In this document: piece after piece, positions 26,026-35,377 of the stretch
How positions within the stretch are numbered: position 1 is the first letter of the stretch
Layout: the number at the start of each line of letters is the position of its first letter
Assembly (NCBI RefSeq): GCF_000466385.1
Contig: NZ_KE952845.1
Coordinates: 1,824 to 65,823, forward strand
From: Aneurinibacillus aneurinilyticus ATCC 12856
GTDB taxonomy: Bacteria; Bacillota; Bacilli; Aneurinibacillales; Aneurinibacillaceae
DNA length: 64,000 nt
Direction: 5' to 3'
Program-made: the position numbers and the translations under genes
Notes under the pieces: generated by a model
Told to the model about the DNA's origin: nothing
Database searches by the model: none
Seen by the model: only the letters and a program-made list of their open reading frames with translations

Positions 26026-27702
26026 TTATGATACATTCCTTTCCTCCCATGGCATCGTAATTGTACAGACGGTGCCTCCACCAGGATTGCACTCGATTTT
26101 TAAATCATACGGGTTACCATACAGTGCCTGAAGACGGCTTCTCACATTCACAAGACCGATGCCGGATAGGGGACGTGTCTTCGTATACGGTGAAAATCCG
26201 ACACCGTTATCAGTTACGCGAACGGTAAGCGCCTGGTTTTCTTTGCCGATAAAAATATGGACGGTGCCTCCTTCTTTCTTCGCAAGCAGACCGTGTTTCA
26301 CAGCATTCTCTACAATCGGCTGAAGAATCAAACCGGGAATGTGCTGTTTCCAGGCAAGCGGCTGGATATCGGTTTTAACTTGCAGCTTATCCCCGAAGCG
26401 TGCCTGTTCGATTTCGAGATAGGCTTCTACATGCTTCATCTCTTCTTCCACTGTAATAATTCGGTCTCCCTGATGTAGATTGCGCCGGAAAAATTCAGCC
26501 AGATTCACAATGAGGCGCCGGGCTGTTTCCGGTTTGGTACGAATAAAAGAAGAGATTGTATTCAGGGCATTAAAAAGAAAGTGCGGATTAATTTGCGCAT
26601 GTAGCGCCCGGATTTCTGCATCAGCCAAAAGCGAAGCCTGTTTCTCCAGATCGGCGATTTCGAGTTGGGTTGAGAACAGTTGCGCAAGGCCACGTGCCAG
26701 TTCCCAGTCGACAATGGACACTTCATGCTCTCGCTTAAAATACAGCTTTAGTGTACCGACTGTGGATTCCCTCTTGGTGAGTGGAACGATAATGGCAGAG
26801 TGCAGGGGACAATCTTTGCTGCTGCAACCAATCTCTTTTTTATTATGGGCCCAGATTACATTCTGGCTGCGTAACGCTTCCAGCGTTGCTTCTGTCTGCA
26901 AAGGGGTTCCTTTGTTGTGATGATTGTCTCCAGCGCCAATGTGGGCCAAGATGCGTTCTTTGTCAGTAATTGCTACTGCGGCTGCTTCGGTCATGTTGTA
27001 AATAACGCGGGCTGTCTTTTCCGCGGAATGTTCATCGAGTCCCTGGCGCAGTATCGGAAGTGTGATATCGGCGATCTGCAGGGCGCGCTGCGCTTGCATG
27101 GAGCCGATTTTTTCCTCTTCAGCTTTCGCAGCCTGTACAATCATAATGAACAGGGCGATAGCTGAGGCATTGACGAGCATCATTGGGAGTGCAATAATTT
27201 CGACAAGGCGCAACGCCTCTGTGAATGGTCGTGCAACGCTAAGAATGATCAACATCTGCACACCTTCCGCGATGAAGCCGACCAGCCATGCGGCACCCCA
27301 GTGCATAGAGCGGCGATGGTACCTGAGATAGACCAGACCTGCCAGCAGGCCTTCCACAGTCGTCGAGACGGCGCAGGCAATGTCGGTAAATCCGCCGAGA
27401 AAATAGCGGTGTACACCAGCTAGAAAGCCGGTTGCTATACCGACGAGTGGACCGCCCAGAAGACCTGCCATAACAGGACCGATAACCCGGGAGTTTGCGA
27501 GCGCTCCTTCGATAGGGATGGCTGCATACGTTCCATAGATGCCGATAAGTGTACATACTATAATCGTAATGATTTTGTCCCGCGGCCCATCGGTGCGCCG
27601 GAGCATACGGCGAAAAAAGCGAAAACGAGAGAGAAAAAAAGCTAGCACGACAAGTGTGGCGGTGCGTTCAGCCAAATCGATAAACAACGGATGAAGCAGC
27701 AT
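26026..27702 (-). CDS. lytS: LytS-family sensor histidine kinase
   Basis: A 558-residue sensor kinase. Domains in order: a membrane module of five to six helices of the 5TMR-LYT type (residues 1-195, with GALANSRVIGPVMAGLLGGP), a GAF domain (about 210-340), the His_kinase domain with the phosphorylated His in QINPHFLFNALN, and the HATPase domain with VENAVKHG and DNGVGF. Relatives sense extracellular pyruvate (BtsS) or membrane state (LytS). Linkage to cstA favours a pyruvate-type signal. The start has AAGGAGGCG upstream. Divergent from pncB. Confidence 0.9.
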   Translation of the reverse strand: MLLHPLFIDLAERTATLVVLAFFLSRFRFFRRMLRRTDGPRDKIITIIVCTLIGIYGTYAAIPIEGALANSRVIGPVMAGLLGGPLVGIATGFLAGVHRYFLGGFTDIACAVSTTVEGLLAGLVYLRYHRRSMHWGAAWLVGFIAEGVQMLIILSVARPFTEALRLVEIIALPMMLVNASAIALFIMIVQAAKAEEEKIGSMQAQRALQIADITLPILRQGLDEHSAEKTARVIYNMTEAAAVAITDKERILAHIGAGDNHHNKGTPLQTEATLEALRSQNVIWAHNKKEIGCSSKDCPLHSAIIVPLTKRESTVGTLKLYFKREHEVSIVDWELARGLAQLFSTQLEIADLEKQASLLADAEIRALHAQINPHFLFNALNTISSFIRTKPETARRLIVNLAEFFRRNLHQGDRIITVEEEMKHVEAYLEIEQARFGDKLQVKTDIQPLAWKQHIPGLILQPIVENAVKHGLLAKKEGGTVHIFIGKENQALTVRVTDNGVGFSPYTKTRPLSGIGLVNVRSRLQALYGNPYDLKIECNPGGGTVCTITMPWEERNVS

Positions 27703-27803
27703 ATGTACGCCTCCTTATGTGTCCGATTGCATGGTTACCCAAAGTATATCATCCGTATAATCCCCGTCAATTAAGGAAAGAGAGCTTGTGAGGAGATGGA
27801 CTA

Positions 27804-29231
27804 ATGAAAAATTTAACCATGAGTACAGACTTGTACCAGATTAATATGATGTACGCTTATTACAAGAAGGGGATGGCTCGCCAGCGCACGATATTCGATG
27901 TGTTTTTCCGAAAGTCGCCCTGTGGAAGCGGATATGCGATTTTTGCTGGGCTGGATCAAGTGCTTGATTACATCGAGAACATTCATTTTACGGAAGAAGA
28001 TATTACTTATTTGCGTAGCGTTTATCCATATGAAGAAGAGTTTTTGGAAATATTGCGTAATTTTCGCTTTACTGGAAACATCGCAGCCATGAAGGAAGGA
28101 ACGATTGTATTTCCGGGAGAGCCGTTAATTCGTGTGGAGGCGCAGGTTAGTGAGGCGCAGCTTATTGAGACGGCTATGTTGACAATGATTAACCATCAGA
28201 CATTAATCGCTACAAAAGCGGCGCGAATTGTTGGAGCGGCGAAAGGGGATACCGTGCTTGAATTCGGCCTTCGCCGTGCTCAGGGAGCGGAAGCCGGTTA
28301 TTACGGTGCACGAGCTGCGTACATCGGTGGTGTACATGCAACGTCGAACTTGATGGCAGGACAGGATTTCGGCATTCCGGTAAAGGGGACGCATGCCCAC
28401 AGCTTTGTTCAATTGTTCGACCATGAGATGGATGCGTTTACCGCATACAGTGAAGCGTTTCCGGATGAGACAGTGCTGCTGGTAGACACATACGATACGC
28501 TGAGGATTGGTATTCCGCATGCCATTCAGCTTGGTCTTGCGATGAAGGAACGGGGAAAAAGATTGCTGGGTATTCGGCTTGATTCCGGGGATTTGGCGTA
28601 TTTGTCCAAACTGGCGCGCCGGATGCTGGATGAAGCGGGGCTTATAGATGTGGCCATTGTCGCATCCAGCGATCTGGATGAACGGTTGATTCAGGACTTA
28701 AAAAACCAGGGGGCGCAAATTGCCATCTGGGGCGTAGGAACGAATCTCATTACGTCGTACGATTGTCCGGCTCTGGGGGGTGTCTATAAGCTTGCTGCTG
28801 TGGAAAAAGATGGCGAATGGCTGCCGCGTCTAAAGATTTCCGAGAATCCGACCAAGATTACGAATCCAGGATATAAGCAGGTAGTTCGCTTTTATGATCG
28901 AGCGTCGGACAAGCCGCTGGCTGATTTGATTGCACTTGCGGACGAAGATATTCCGCGCGACAGAATTACTTTGTTCGATCCTCTATTTCCGCACAAACGC
29001 AAGACGATCCACAACTATAGAGTTGAATCCTTGCTTCAGCCGGTCATCGAACAGGGCCATCGCTGCTACGATACGCCGCCTTTAGAAAGCATCCGCGCTT
29101 ATGTTCAGCAGCAATTAAGCTGCTTCTCGCCGGAAATTAAGCGGTTGATTAATCCGCATGAATATCATGTTGATTTAAGCCAGAAGCTGTGGGATTTGAA
29201 ACAGAGCCTGATTCATCAGGAGAGGGAATAG
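27804..29231 (+). CDS. pncB: Nicotinate phosphoribosyltransferase
   Basis: A 475-residue enzyme of the Preiss-Handler salvage route, converting nicotinate and phosphoribosyl pyrophosphate to nicotinate mononucleotide with ATP. The N-terminal TDLYQINMMYAYYKKG, FGLRRAQGAEAGYYGARAAYIGG near residue 155 and GIRLDSGDLAYLSK near 260 are family signatures. Length is typical of the Bacillus type. Its product feeds NadD, whose gene lies at 39.8 kb in this window. AGGAG precedes the ATG. Monocistronic. Confidence 0.93.
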   Translation: MKNLTMSTDLYQINMMYAYYKKGMARQRTIFDVFFRKSPCGSGYAIFAGLDQVLDYIENIHFTEEDITYLRSVYPYEEEFLEILRNFRFTGNIAAMKEGTIVFPGEPLIRVEAQVSEAQLIETAMLTMINHQTLIATKAARIVGAAKGDTVLEFGLRRAQGAEAGYYGARAAYIGGVHATSNLMAGQDFGIPVKGTHAHSFVQLFDHEMDAFTAYSEAFPDETVLLVDTYDTLRIGIPHAIQLGLAMKERGKRLLGIRLDSGDLAYLSKLARRMLDEAGLIDVAIVASSDLDERLIQDLKNQGAQIAIWGVGTNLITSYDCPALGGVYKLAAVEKDGEWLPRLKISENPTKITNPGYKQVVRFYDRASDKPLADLIALADEDIPRDRITLFDPLFPHKRKTIHNYRVESLLQPVIEQGHRCYDTPPLESIRAYVQQQLSCFSPEIKRLINPHEYHVDLSQKLWDLKQSLIHQERE

Positions 29232-29258
29232 CATAGATTGAATGAAATAGAAGATTAT

Positions 29259-29285
29259 TGAAACTTTTCCTAATGTTTTTCCGTA
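29259..29285 (+). promoter_or_regulatory. ECF-sigma-type promoter of the SLH-domain protein gene
   Basis: TGAAAC at 29259-29264 and CGTA at 29282-29285 with a 17-base spacer match the cell-envelope-stress ECF promoters (sigma W/X/M type) of Bacillus. It lies just upstream of the leader, and transcription would start near 29292, 31 bases before the ATG. The gene encodes an exported wall-associated protein, which fits. Confidence 0.6.
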
Positions 29286-29322
29286 AAAGAGAATGTAAGA
29301 ATAATTTGGAGGGGGAATCCGC

Positions 29323-30693
29323 ATGAAAAAAGGAAAAGTAGCAGCAGCGGGAATGTTAAGTTTGGCAATGTTAATGGGAACACCGGCATTCAACGTGCTT
29401 GCAGCAGAACCAGCTGTCGCGGTACAACCGCAGGGCGAAACGCTGACGCGGGGAGAGTTTTTCAAAATGCTTGATCAGGCCATTGATCTGCCAAAGAGTG
29501 AAGAAAAGCGTACATATAAAGATGTGCCGCAGGGCAGTGAGTTGGCAGACATCGTAAACAAATTGCAGACGGTAGGCGCTTTGCACGGGTATAACGATGG
29601 CACTGTGCGTCCGGAAGATAAATTGAAATCAGGCGAAGCGATAGCCCTGATTAGTGGTGCGCTAGGCATACCGGATCATCCCGTTCCCGGAGGTTCTTCG
29701 CCGCTTGATTCTGAGCATTGGGCAAGCAACATTGCAAGCTGGATGAAGAGTGCCAAGGTGGATTATAACTGGAATGATCTGGATCGGGCCATTACGAAGC
29801 AAGAAGCCGAATCCCTTGTTAAACAACTGCTGTCTACTTCCAGTGATGCTACAAAGCTTCTGGAAGAAAGCCAGAAGGCGCAGAAGGACATTAAGTCCTT
29901 CAATTTGAAAGGCGACATGTCTTTCAGCATGGTGTTAAAGCAGAATGCGCTGGAGCAACTGTCTGCTGACGAACGTAAAACGTTTGAAGAAATGGCCAAA
30001 AAAGGCATGTCCATGAAAATGGAAGGCGCTTATGTTATGCCTGACTCCATGTATACGAAATCCCATATGAAGATGCCGGATTTCGGACAGGGAGTAGAGC
30101 TGGGAGATATGGAAATCGAGCAATATGTTATCGGCAAGGATATGTATATGCATATGAAGATGCCGGAGATTGCTTCTGCCGATTCCAAGGGTACGTCAGA
30201 ATGGGTAAAAATGAAAGATGCATTCCCGCTGGATATGAAGACGATGATGGAGCAGCAGATGTCTGGCGTTCCGCCGCAGTTAGAGAAAAAGCTGTTCTAC
30301 CGAAGTGCAGGAGAGGGACAGTTGTCGTTCCAGGGACGCATCGATAAGTTATCCGATCTAGCTTCGATGATGAACGGCATGCAGGGAATGGAAGATATGA
30401 CAGCAGCACTTAAAGAGGCAGAAAAAAGCATCGGTGCTATTTATCTTCAAGGGGTTATGAATTTTGATCCGAAGACAAAACTGCCTGTAGATAGCAGCAT
30501 GCAATTTGTCATTTCATTCAATGAAAAAGCTGGTAATGCCGAAGAAATTCCATTCAAGCAAATGATTATGGCTCAAAATGTAAAGTATAGCGATTATAAC
30601 GATAATGTGAAGATCGAACTTCCAGAAGCAGCTAAGCAGGCTAAAGAAGCATCTGCAAATGTAGAAGCGGCCAAACAGGCTACCAAGCAATAA
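29323..30693 (+). CDS. Secreted SLH-domain protein with DUF6612-like C-terminal domain
   Basis: A 456-residue exported protein. A signal peptide (residues 1-28, with cleavage after VLAA) is followed by two S-layer-homology-like repeats (about 37-95 and 96-165). The first has the DVPQGSELADIVNKLQTVGALHGYNDGTVRPEDKL pattern that anchors proteins to pyruvylated wall polymer. The rest (about 170-430) is a LolA-like beta-rich domain rich in Met and Lys, resembling the DUF6612 family, and an Ala/Lys tail ends the protein. Function unknown beyond wall association. GGAGGGGG precedes the start, and an ECF-type promoter lies 38 bases upstream of it. Confidence 0.75.
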   Translation: MKKGKVAAAGMLSLAMLMGTPAFNVLAAEPAVAVQPQGETLTRGEFFKMLDQAIDLPKSEEKRTYKDVPQGSELADIVNKLQTVGALHGYNDGTVRPEDKLKSGEAIALISGALGIPDHPVPGGSSPLDSEHWASNIASWMKSAKVDYNWNDLDRAITKQEAESLVKQLLSTSSDATKLLEESQKAQKDIKSFNLKGDMSFSMVLKQNALEQLSADERKTFEEMAKKGMSMKMEGAYVMPDSMYTKSHMKMPDFGQGVELGDMEIEQYVIGKDMYMHMKMPEIASADSKGTSEWVKMKDAFPLDMKTMMEQQMSGVPPQLEKKLFYRSAGEGQLSFQGRIDKLSDLASMMNGMQGMEDMTAALKEAEKSIGAIYLQGVMNFDPKTKLPVDSSMQFVISFNEKAGNAEEIPFKQMIMAQNVKYSDYNDNVKIELPEAAKQAKEASANVEAAKQATKQ

Positions 30694-30725
30694 AAAAGCA
30701 TATCTCATTGCTTTCGTATGTTTTT

Positions 30726-30763
30726 ACCGGGCGAAAGAAACGCTGCCGTTTCTTTCGCCCGGT
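30726..30763 (+). terminator. Rho-independent terminator
   Basis: Perfect arms ACCGGGCGAAAGAAACG and CGTTTCTTTCGCCCGGT around a 4-base loop, with TTTATT after. Confidence 0.85.
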
Positions 30764-30889
30764 TTATTATTTGAGGGGGAAGGGAGGCTAAAGAAAAGAA
30801 AGTGCGGTATGATAAAGTAAAACTTCTGTCGGCTTAGGGTTCTTCATCCCTTGTCGATGGTTCGTAAATGCGAGAAGGGAGAATGCCAG

Positions 30890-32902
30890 ATGACAACAAG
30901 AACAATTTTTCGTATGGGGCTGGCGCTTTGTTTCTTTTTTTCTTTCCTTCTTTTTCCTTCGACCGTATATCAGGAAACAAAGAACGTAATACGAATTGCA
31001 GGAGATAATCAATTTCCTCCTTTTGAATATTTGAGTGATGCCGGAGTATATTCGGGCTTTAATATTGATATTATGAATGCTGTGTCTATTCAGACGGGAA
31101 CGAACATCGAATATTATCCTATGCCATGGAATCAGGCGGTGCAGGCCTTGCAATCAGGACAGGTCGATGCGATTCAGGGCATGAAAAAAACGGAGGCGAG
31201 AAAAGGAACATACGAATTTTCAGTTCCGTATTTCACCAGTTCACAAGCGATTTTTGTTCTGAAAGATAATATGTTCATTAGAAAAGTGGATGATTTGGAG
31301 GGAAGAAGGGTAGCGGTACAAAAAGGTGATGTCGCGACTGATTTATTAAGCCGGGTCAAGCAGGTTCAGCTTATAGAAGCGGATAACCAGCAGGAAGCCA
31401 TTCAATTGCTGACAGAGGAAAAGGTGGATGCGTTCGTTGGAAATAGAATTACCGGGCAGTATTTCCTTCAGAAGAGCCGCCAGCAGCCATTAACGAAGAT
31501 CGTAGGGGAGCCTCTGGACGCTACCGATTACGGAGTAGCTGTAATGCCCAAGAATAAAGAGTTATTATCTGTATTTAACAAAGGGATTTCCCGGATAAAA
31601 GGCGATGGAACCTACCAGAAAATCGAAAAAAAATGGTTTGGAGAATATATTATGCCGTACAGTTTCAGTCTGCGGCAGACGCTTTTGTATTTGGAGATAG
31701 GCCTTGCGCTTACCTTTGTTATTATCACATGTGTCCTTTGGTGGAATCGAAGCCTGAAAAAAGAAGTTGGGAGACGGACGAAGCAAATTGAGCGCATAAA
31801 TAAGGAATTAGAAAAGAAAATGGTTTTGCTTGAGGGGAATGTACACTTCCAGCAACAATTGTTAAACAGTGCATACAGCTCTTTTATTACCATGGGCCCA
31901 TCCGGAAATATTTCGATGATGAACGATAGGGCGGTGGAGTATTTACATCTAGAAAAGGCAATCATTGGGACTTCCTTTGTACAGACTCCGCTTGCTGCTT
32001 TTATTCCTGAACAAGAAATTCTCGCTGCACTGCAAGACAAAAAAGTTTTTTTGCAAAAAGAGACGGTATGGATAAAAGATCGCTCCGAAAAAAGGAATAT
32101 CGTGTACAGTATCTCCCCTATTCAAACGATGGAAGGAGACAGTGCCGGAGTCGTATTGAATATTATGGACATTACGGAGCAAAAAGAATTAGAAAGAAAA
32201 ATCGCACAGGAAGATCGGCTACGTTCTCTCGGTCAATTGATCGCAGGGATTGCTCATGAAATACGAAATCCGTTAATGTCTATTCTTACCTATACACAAT
32301 TGCTTCCAAAAAAATTCGACAGCCCGGAATTTCGTATTTTTTTTTCACGTCATGTTACGAGTGAAATTACCCGTCTCAACGCGCTGATTAATGATCTGCT
32401 GGATTATTCTCGTCCGAAAAAATCGGACCCTATTGTTTTTCCTTTTTATGAAATGGCACAAGGGATTGTACATTTGTTTAAGCAGAAAGTAAAAGAAGCC
32501 GATGTGGTCATTCGTTGGGAATTCGATGGCGAAGTTTGGGCGATTGCGGATGTACAGCAAATAAAGCAGGTACTAATGAATGTAATTCTAAATGCTATCG
32601 AAGCCGTAGAAAAAGGTGGAATCATTATAATTCGAGGGTATTATGAGGAAGCTAAAGCCGTTCTTCAAGTCGAGGATAATGGAAGAGGAATGTCGGAAGA
32701 GGAGATTCATAAAATGTTTGAGCCTTTCTACAGCAAGAAATTGAATGGTGTCGGACTTGGTCTTTCGGTTACATATCAGCTAATACAGGAAAATAACGGG
32801 GAGATTAGGGCCAGCAGCAGAGAAGGAGAGGGAACAGTTATGACGATTTGGTTACCGGGCTGCAGAAAGGATGAGAACGATGTATCATGTCATGGTAATT
32901 GA
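30890..32902 (+). CDS. Sensor histidine kinase with extracellular solute-binding domain
   Basis: A 670-residue kinase. Domains in order: signal-anchor helix (residues 6-26), an extracytoplasmic family-3 solute-binding domain (about 35-260, with IRIAGDNQFPPFEY and GFNIDIMNAVS), a transmembrane helix near 270-290, a coiled coil, a PAS domain (about 325-430), HisKA with His456 in IAHEIRNPL, and HATPase with DNGRGM and GLGLSV. The family-3 fold usually binds amino acids, so this kinase probably detects one directly. ATG 30890 follows GAAGGGAG. It overlaps the regulator gene by 23 bases, so the two are translationally coupled. Confidence 0.9.
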   Translation: MTTRTIFRMGLALCFFFSFLLFPSTVYQETKNVIRIAGDNQFPPFEYLSDAGVYSGFNIDIMNAVSIQTGTNIEYYPMPWNQAVQALQSGQVDAIQGMKKTEARKGTYEFSVPYFTSSQAIFVLKDNMFIRKVDDLEGRRVAVQKGDVATDLLSRVKQVQLIEADNQQEAIQLLTEEKVDAFVGNRITGQYFLQKSRQQPLTKIVGEPLDATDYGVAVMPKNKELLSVFNKGISRIKGDGTYQKIEKKWFGEYIMPYSFSLRQTLLYLEIGLALTFVIITCVLWWNRSLKKEVGRRTKQIERINKELEKKMVLLEGNVHFQQQLLNSAYSSFITMGPSGNISMMNDRAVEYLHLEKAIIGTSFVQTPLAAFIPEQEILAALQDKKVFLQKETVWIKDRSEKRNIVYSISPIQTMEGDSAGVVLNIMDITEQKELERKIAQEDRLRSLGQLIAGIAHEIRNPLMSILTYTQLLPKKFDSPEFRIFFSRHVTSEITRLNALINDLLDYSRPKKSDPIVFPFYEMAQGIVHLFKQKVKEADVVIRWEFDGEVWAIADVQQIKQVLMNVILNAIEAVEKGGIIIIRGYYEEAKAVLQVEDNGRGMSEEEIHKMFEPFYSKKLNGVGLGLSVTYQLIQENNGEIRASSREGEGTVMTIWLPGCRKDENDVSCHGN

Positions 32903-34235
32903 TGATGAGCCGACTATTTGCCAGTCGCTTACTTTTGCTTTAGAGGATGAGTATCATGTGTATGCATTTACTGATCCGCGAGAAGCACTGCCTCTGTTGG
33001 AGCGTACGGAGATTGCCATTGTTTTGTTGGACTTAAAAATCGGAGAGTATGATGGAATGAAGATATTGGAGGAAATTAAACGCATATCTCCTTCTACCAT
33101 TGTCATTATTATGACAGCTTACGGAAGCATTCCTTCTTCCGTAGAGGCGATGCGCAAAGGGGCCTTTTCCTATGCTACGAAGCCGCTTCATATTGACGAA
33201 TTAGAAGTGCTTATGCAAAAAGCGGAAGAAGTGTATGCACTGCAATCCAAAGTGCGTTGGCTAAGCGATGAATTGGAAAAGGTAACAGATAACAATGGGC
33301 TCATCGGAGAAAGTGCAGCCATGCGCGAAGTTTTTACTTTGATTGATAAGGTAAAAGATATCGGCTCTAATATCCTTATCACAGGAGAAAGCGGAACAGG
33401 AAAGGAAGTGGTTGCCAGAACAATCCATTACGAGAGTAAGCGCAGAAACAAAAGGTTTCAGGCGATTAATTGTGCTGCTATACCATCTCATCTATTGGAA
33501 TCCGAATTGTTTGGACATGAAAAGGGAGCGTTTACGGGAGCGTTGCAACGTAAAGCCGGATTGTTTGTTTTAGCGGACGGAGGTACCATTTTTTTAGATG
33601 AAATCGGTGAGATGGATTTGGCTTTACAAGGCAAGCTATTGCGTGTGCTTCAAGAAAGAAAAGTCATGCCGGTTGGAGGAACAGAAGAAATCGAGATCGA
33701 TGTTCGCATCGTCGCCGCGACCAACAGAGATTTGGCAAAAGAAGTAAAAGAGAACCGTTTTCGTGAAGATTTGTATTACCGTCTCAATGTTATTCCAATG
33801 CATCTGCCTCCTCTTAGGGAAAGAAAGGAAGATATTCCTTTGCTGGTGAAGTTTTTCATTAGAAAAATCGGCGATAAAATGGGCAAGCCTGTAGAAGGAA
33901 TTGCTGAAGAAGCGCTTCGTCTCCTGCAGCAATATTCTTTTCCAGGCAACATAAGAGAGTTACAGAATATGATTGAGAGGGCTATTGCCCTGACGAATTC
34001 TTCCTGTATACAGAAAGATGATTTACCAGCTGAAATCAAAAATCACACGCGTGCTTTTATTAGTAATACGCTTATTCCTATCTATGTAGGAGAGACGATG
34101 GATGAGGTAGAGAAGAAAGTGATTTTACATAATTTGGCTGATTTCAATGGTAACCAGCGAAGAACTGCACAAATCATTGGCATTGGGGAGCGAACGATGC
34201 GGGATAAAATAAAAAAATACAGGGAGCAAAAGTAG
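32880..34235 (+). CDS. Sigma-54-dependent response regulator (NtrC family)
   Basis: A 451-residue enhancer-binding activator. The receiver domain has DDE at 8-10 and Asp51 as phosphorylation site. The AAA+ domain carries Walker A GESGTGKE (169-176) and the sigma-54-contact loop GAFTGA (216-221). A Fis-type helix-turn-helix ends the protein (NQRRTAQIIGIGERTMRDKIKKY). ATG 32880 is preferred because an in-frame ATG at 32871 abuts AAAGG with no spacing. Partner of the upstream kinase. A sigma-54 promoter lies about 85 bases past its stop codon, before hutG, the likely target. Confidence 0.92.
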   Translation: MYHVMVIDDEPTICQSLTFALEDEYHVYAFTDPREALPLLERTEIAIVLLDLKIGEYDGMKILEEIKRISPSTIVIIMTAYGSIPSSVEAMRKGAFSYATKPLHIDELEVLMQKAEEVYALQSKVRWLSDELEKVTDNNGLIGESAAMREVFTLIDKVKDIGSNILITGESGTGKEVVARTIHYESKRRNKRFQAINCAAIPSHLLESELFGHEKGAFTGALQRKAGLFVLADGGTIFLDEIGEMDLALQGKLLRVLQERKVMPVGGTEEIEIDVRIVAATNRDLAKEVKENRFREDLYYRLNVIPMHLPPLRERKEDIPLLVKFFIRKIGDKMGKPVEGIAEEALRLLQQYSFPGNIRELQNMIERAIALTNSSCIQKDDLPAEIKNHTRAFISNTLIPIYVGETMDEVEKKVILHNLADFNGNQRRTAQIIGIGERTMRDKIKKYREQK

Positions 34236-34273
34236 GCGAAAATTGCCGTGCGGCAATTTTCGCCTACTTTTTT
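34229..34273 (+). terminator. Strong terminator after the two-component genes
   Basis: Perfect 20-base arms beginning AAAGTAGGCG and ending CGCCTACTTT around a 2-base loop, followed by a T run. It isolates the two-component operon from the sigma-54 promoter behind it. Confidence 0.9.
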
Positions 34274-34320
34274 GTGGCTTTTTATGTCGTGATGCTGTGA
34301 TGAATTGTGTGTTGTTGTTT

Positions 34321-34337
34321 TTGGTATGAAATTTGCT
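34321..34337 (+). promoter_or_regulatory. Sigma-54 promoter of hutG-gltS
   Basis: TTGGTATGAAATTTGCT contains the -24 GG (34323-34324) and -12 GC (34335-34336) with the required 10-base interval. Upstream, a G/T-rich stretch with two GTGATG units (about 34289-34302) could be part of the activator site. The leader to hutG is about 37 bases. Confidence 0.75.
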
Positions 34338-34384
34338 CTGGTTATATATTTATCAAGCACAACAAAACAACAAGGGAGGCACAA

Positions 34385-35377
34385 ATGTATACGCTAACAG
34401 AAAAAGAATGCTGGGCCGGAAGAGTCGACAGTGAGACGGTGGCCGGGATGTTTCGGTTACATCAGGTAGTGAGAATTGAAGACATTTCTACTTTTGATAA
34501 GAAGCAAGGTGGAAAGGCTATTGGCATTATCGGCTTTCGAAGCGATGAAGGAGTTCGGAGAAATAAAGGCAGAATAGGGGCGTATCATGCTCCCGATGAG
34601 ATAAGAAAAGCGCTGGCATCTTTACCGTATCATTTTCATTCCGAAATTGCGCTATTTGACTTTGGAAATATTAGCTGTGATGATGGAAACCTTGAAGGAG
34701 CACAGGCGGAATTGGGTTCTGTGGTAAAAAAAATATTACAGTTAGATATGTTTCCGTTGATCATCGGCGGTGGACATGAAGTGGCATACGGTCATTTCCT
34801 TGGGGTAAAAGGCCATGCGGGCGGTATAGAGAACGTAGGAATTGTAAATATTGACGCCCACTTTGATATGAGACCGTACGATGAGATGACTAGTTCGGGC
34901 ACAATGTTTAAACAAATTGCGGATGAATGCGCCGCAGAAGGTAAACCGTTCCGCTATTTGTGTGCTGGTATTCAGAAAAGCGGTAACACAAAGCATTTAT
35001 TTGAAACAGCTGACCTACATGGGTGCCAATACATTTGTGAAGACGAAATTTCATGGCAAAACATAGAGGCGACCACTGAGAAGATTAATAACTTTATCGA
35101 ACAAAGCGGGGTAGTTATGGTTACGCTTTGCAGCGATGTTATGGATGCCAGCTATGCGCCGGGTGTCAGCGCCCCCCAACCGTTCGGTATGGAACCGAAG
35201 CTTGTAGCACGCCTCTTGCAGGAAGCCTTGAAAAATAAAAAAGCGATTAGTTTTGATATCGCTGAGATTAATCCGGCCCTGGATGAAAGTGGCCGTACGG
35301 TTAAGCTTGCTGCTGCCATGTTATACAAGGTGATGGATAGCGTGGCTTCTGTCGATGGGGGGGGAATTGTAAAATGA
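34385..35377 (+). CDS. hutG: Formimidoylglutamase (ureohydrolase family)
   Basis: A 330-residue binuclear manganese hydrolase that splits N-formimidoyl-L-glutamate to glutamate and formamide, the last step of one histidine-degradation route. Metal-site motifs are GGGHE (near residue 121), NIDAHFD (near 152) and a late SDVMDASYAPGVSAP. GFRSDEGVRRNKGRIGAYHAP is typical of HutG rather than arginase or agmatinase. No hutH, hutU or hutI is in the window, so this may be a second or separated hutG. ATG 34385 follows AAGGGAGG; the longer open frame is unsupported. It overlaps gltS by four bases. Confidence 0.85.
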   Translation: MYTLTEKECWAGRVDSETVAGMFRLHQVVRIEDISTFDKKQGGKAIGIIGFRSDEGVRRNKGRIGAYHAPDEIRKALASLPYHFHSEIALFDFGNISCDDGNLEGAQAELGSVVKKILQLDMFPLIIGGGHEVAYGHFLGVKGHAGGIENVGIVNIDAHFDMRPYDEMTSSGTMFKQIADECAAEGKPFRYLCAGIQKSGNTKHLFETADLHGCQYICEDEISWQNIEATTEKINNFIEQSGVVMVTLCSDVMDASYAPGVSAPQPFGMEPKLVARLLQEALKNKKAISFDIAEINPALDESGRTVKLAAAMLYKVMDSVASVDGGGIVK

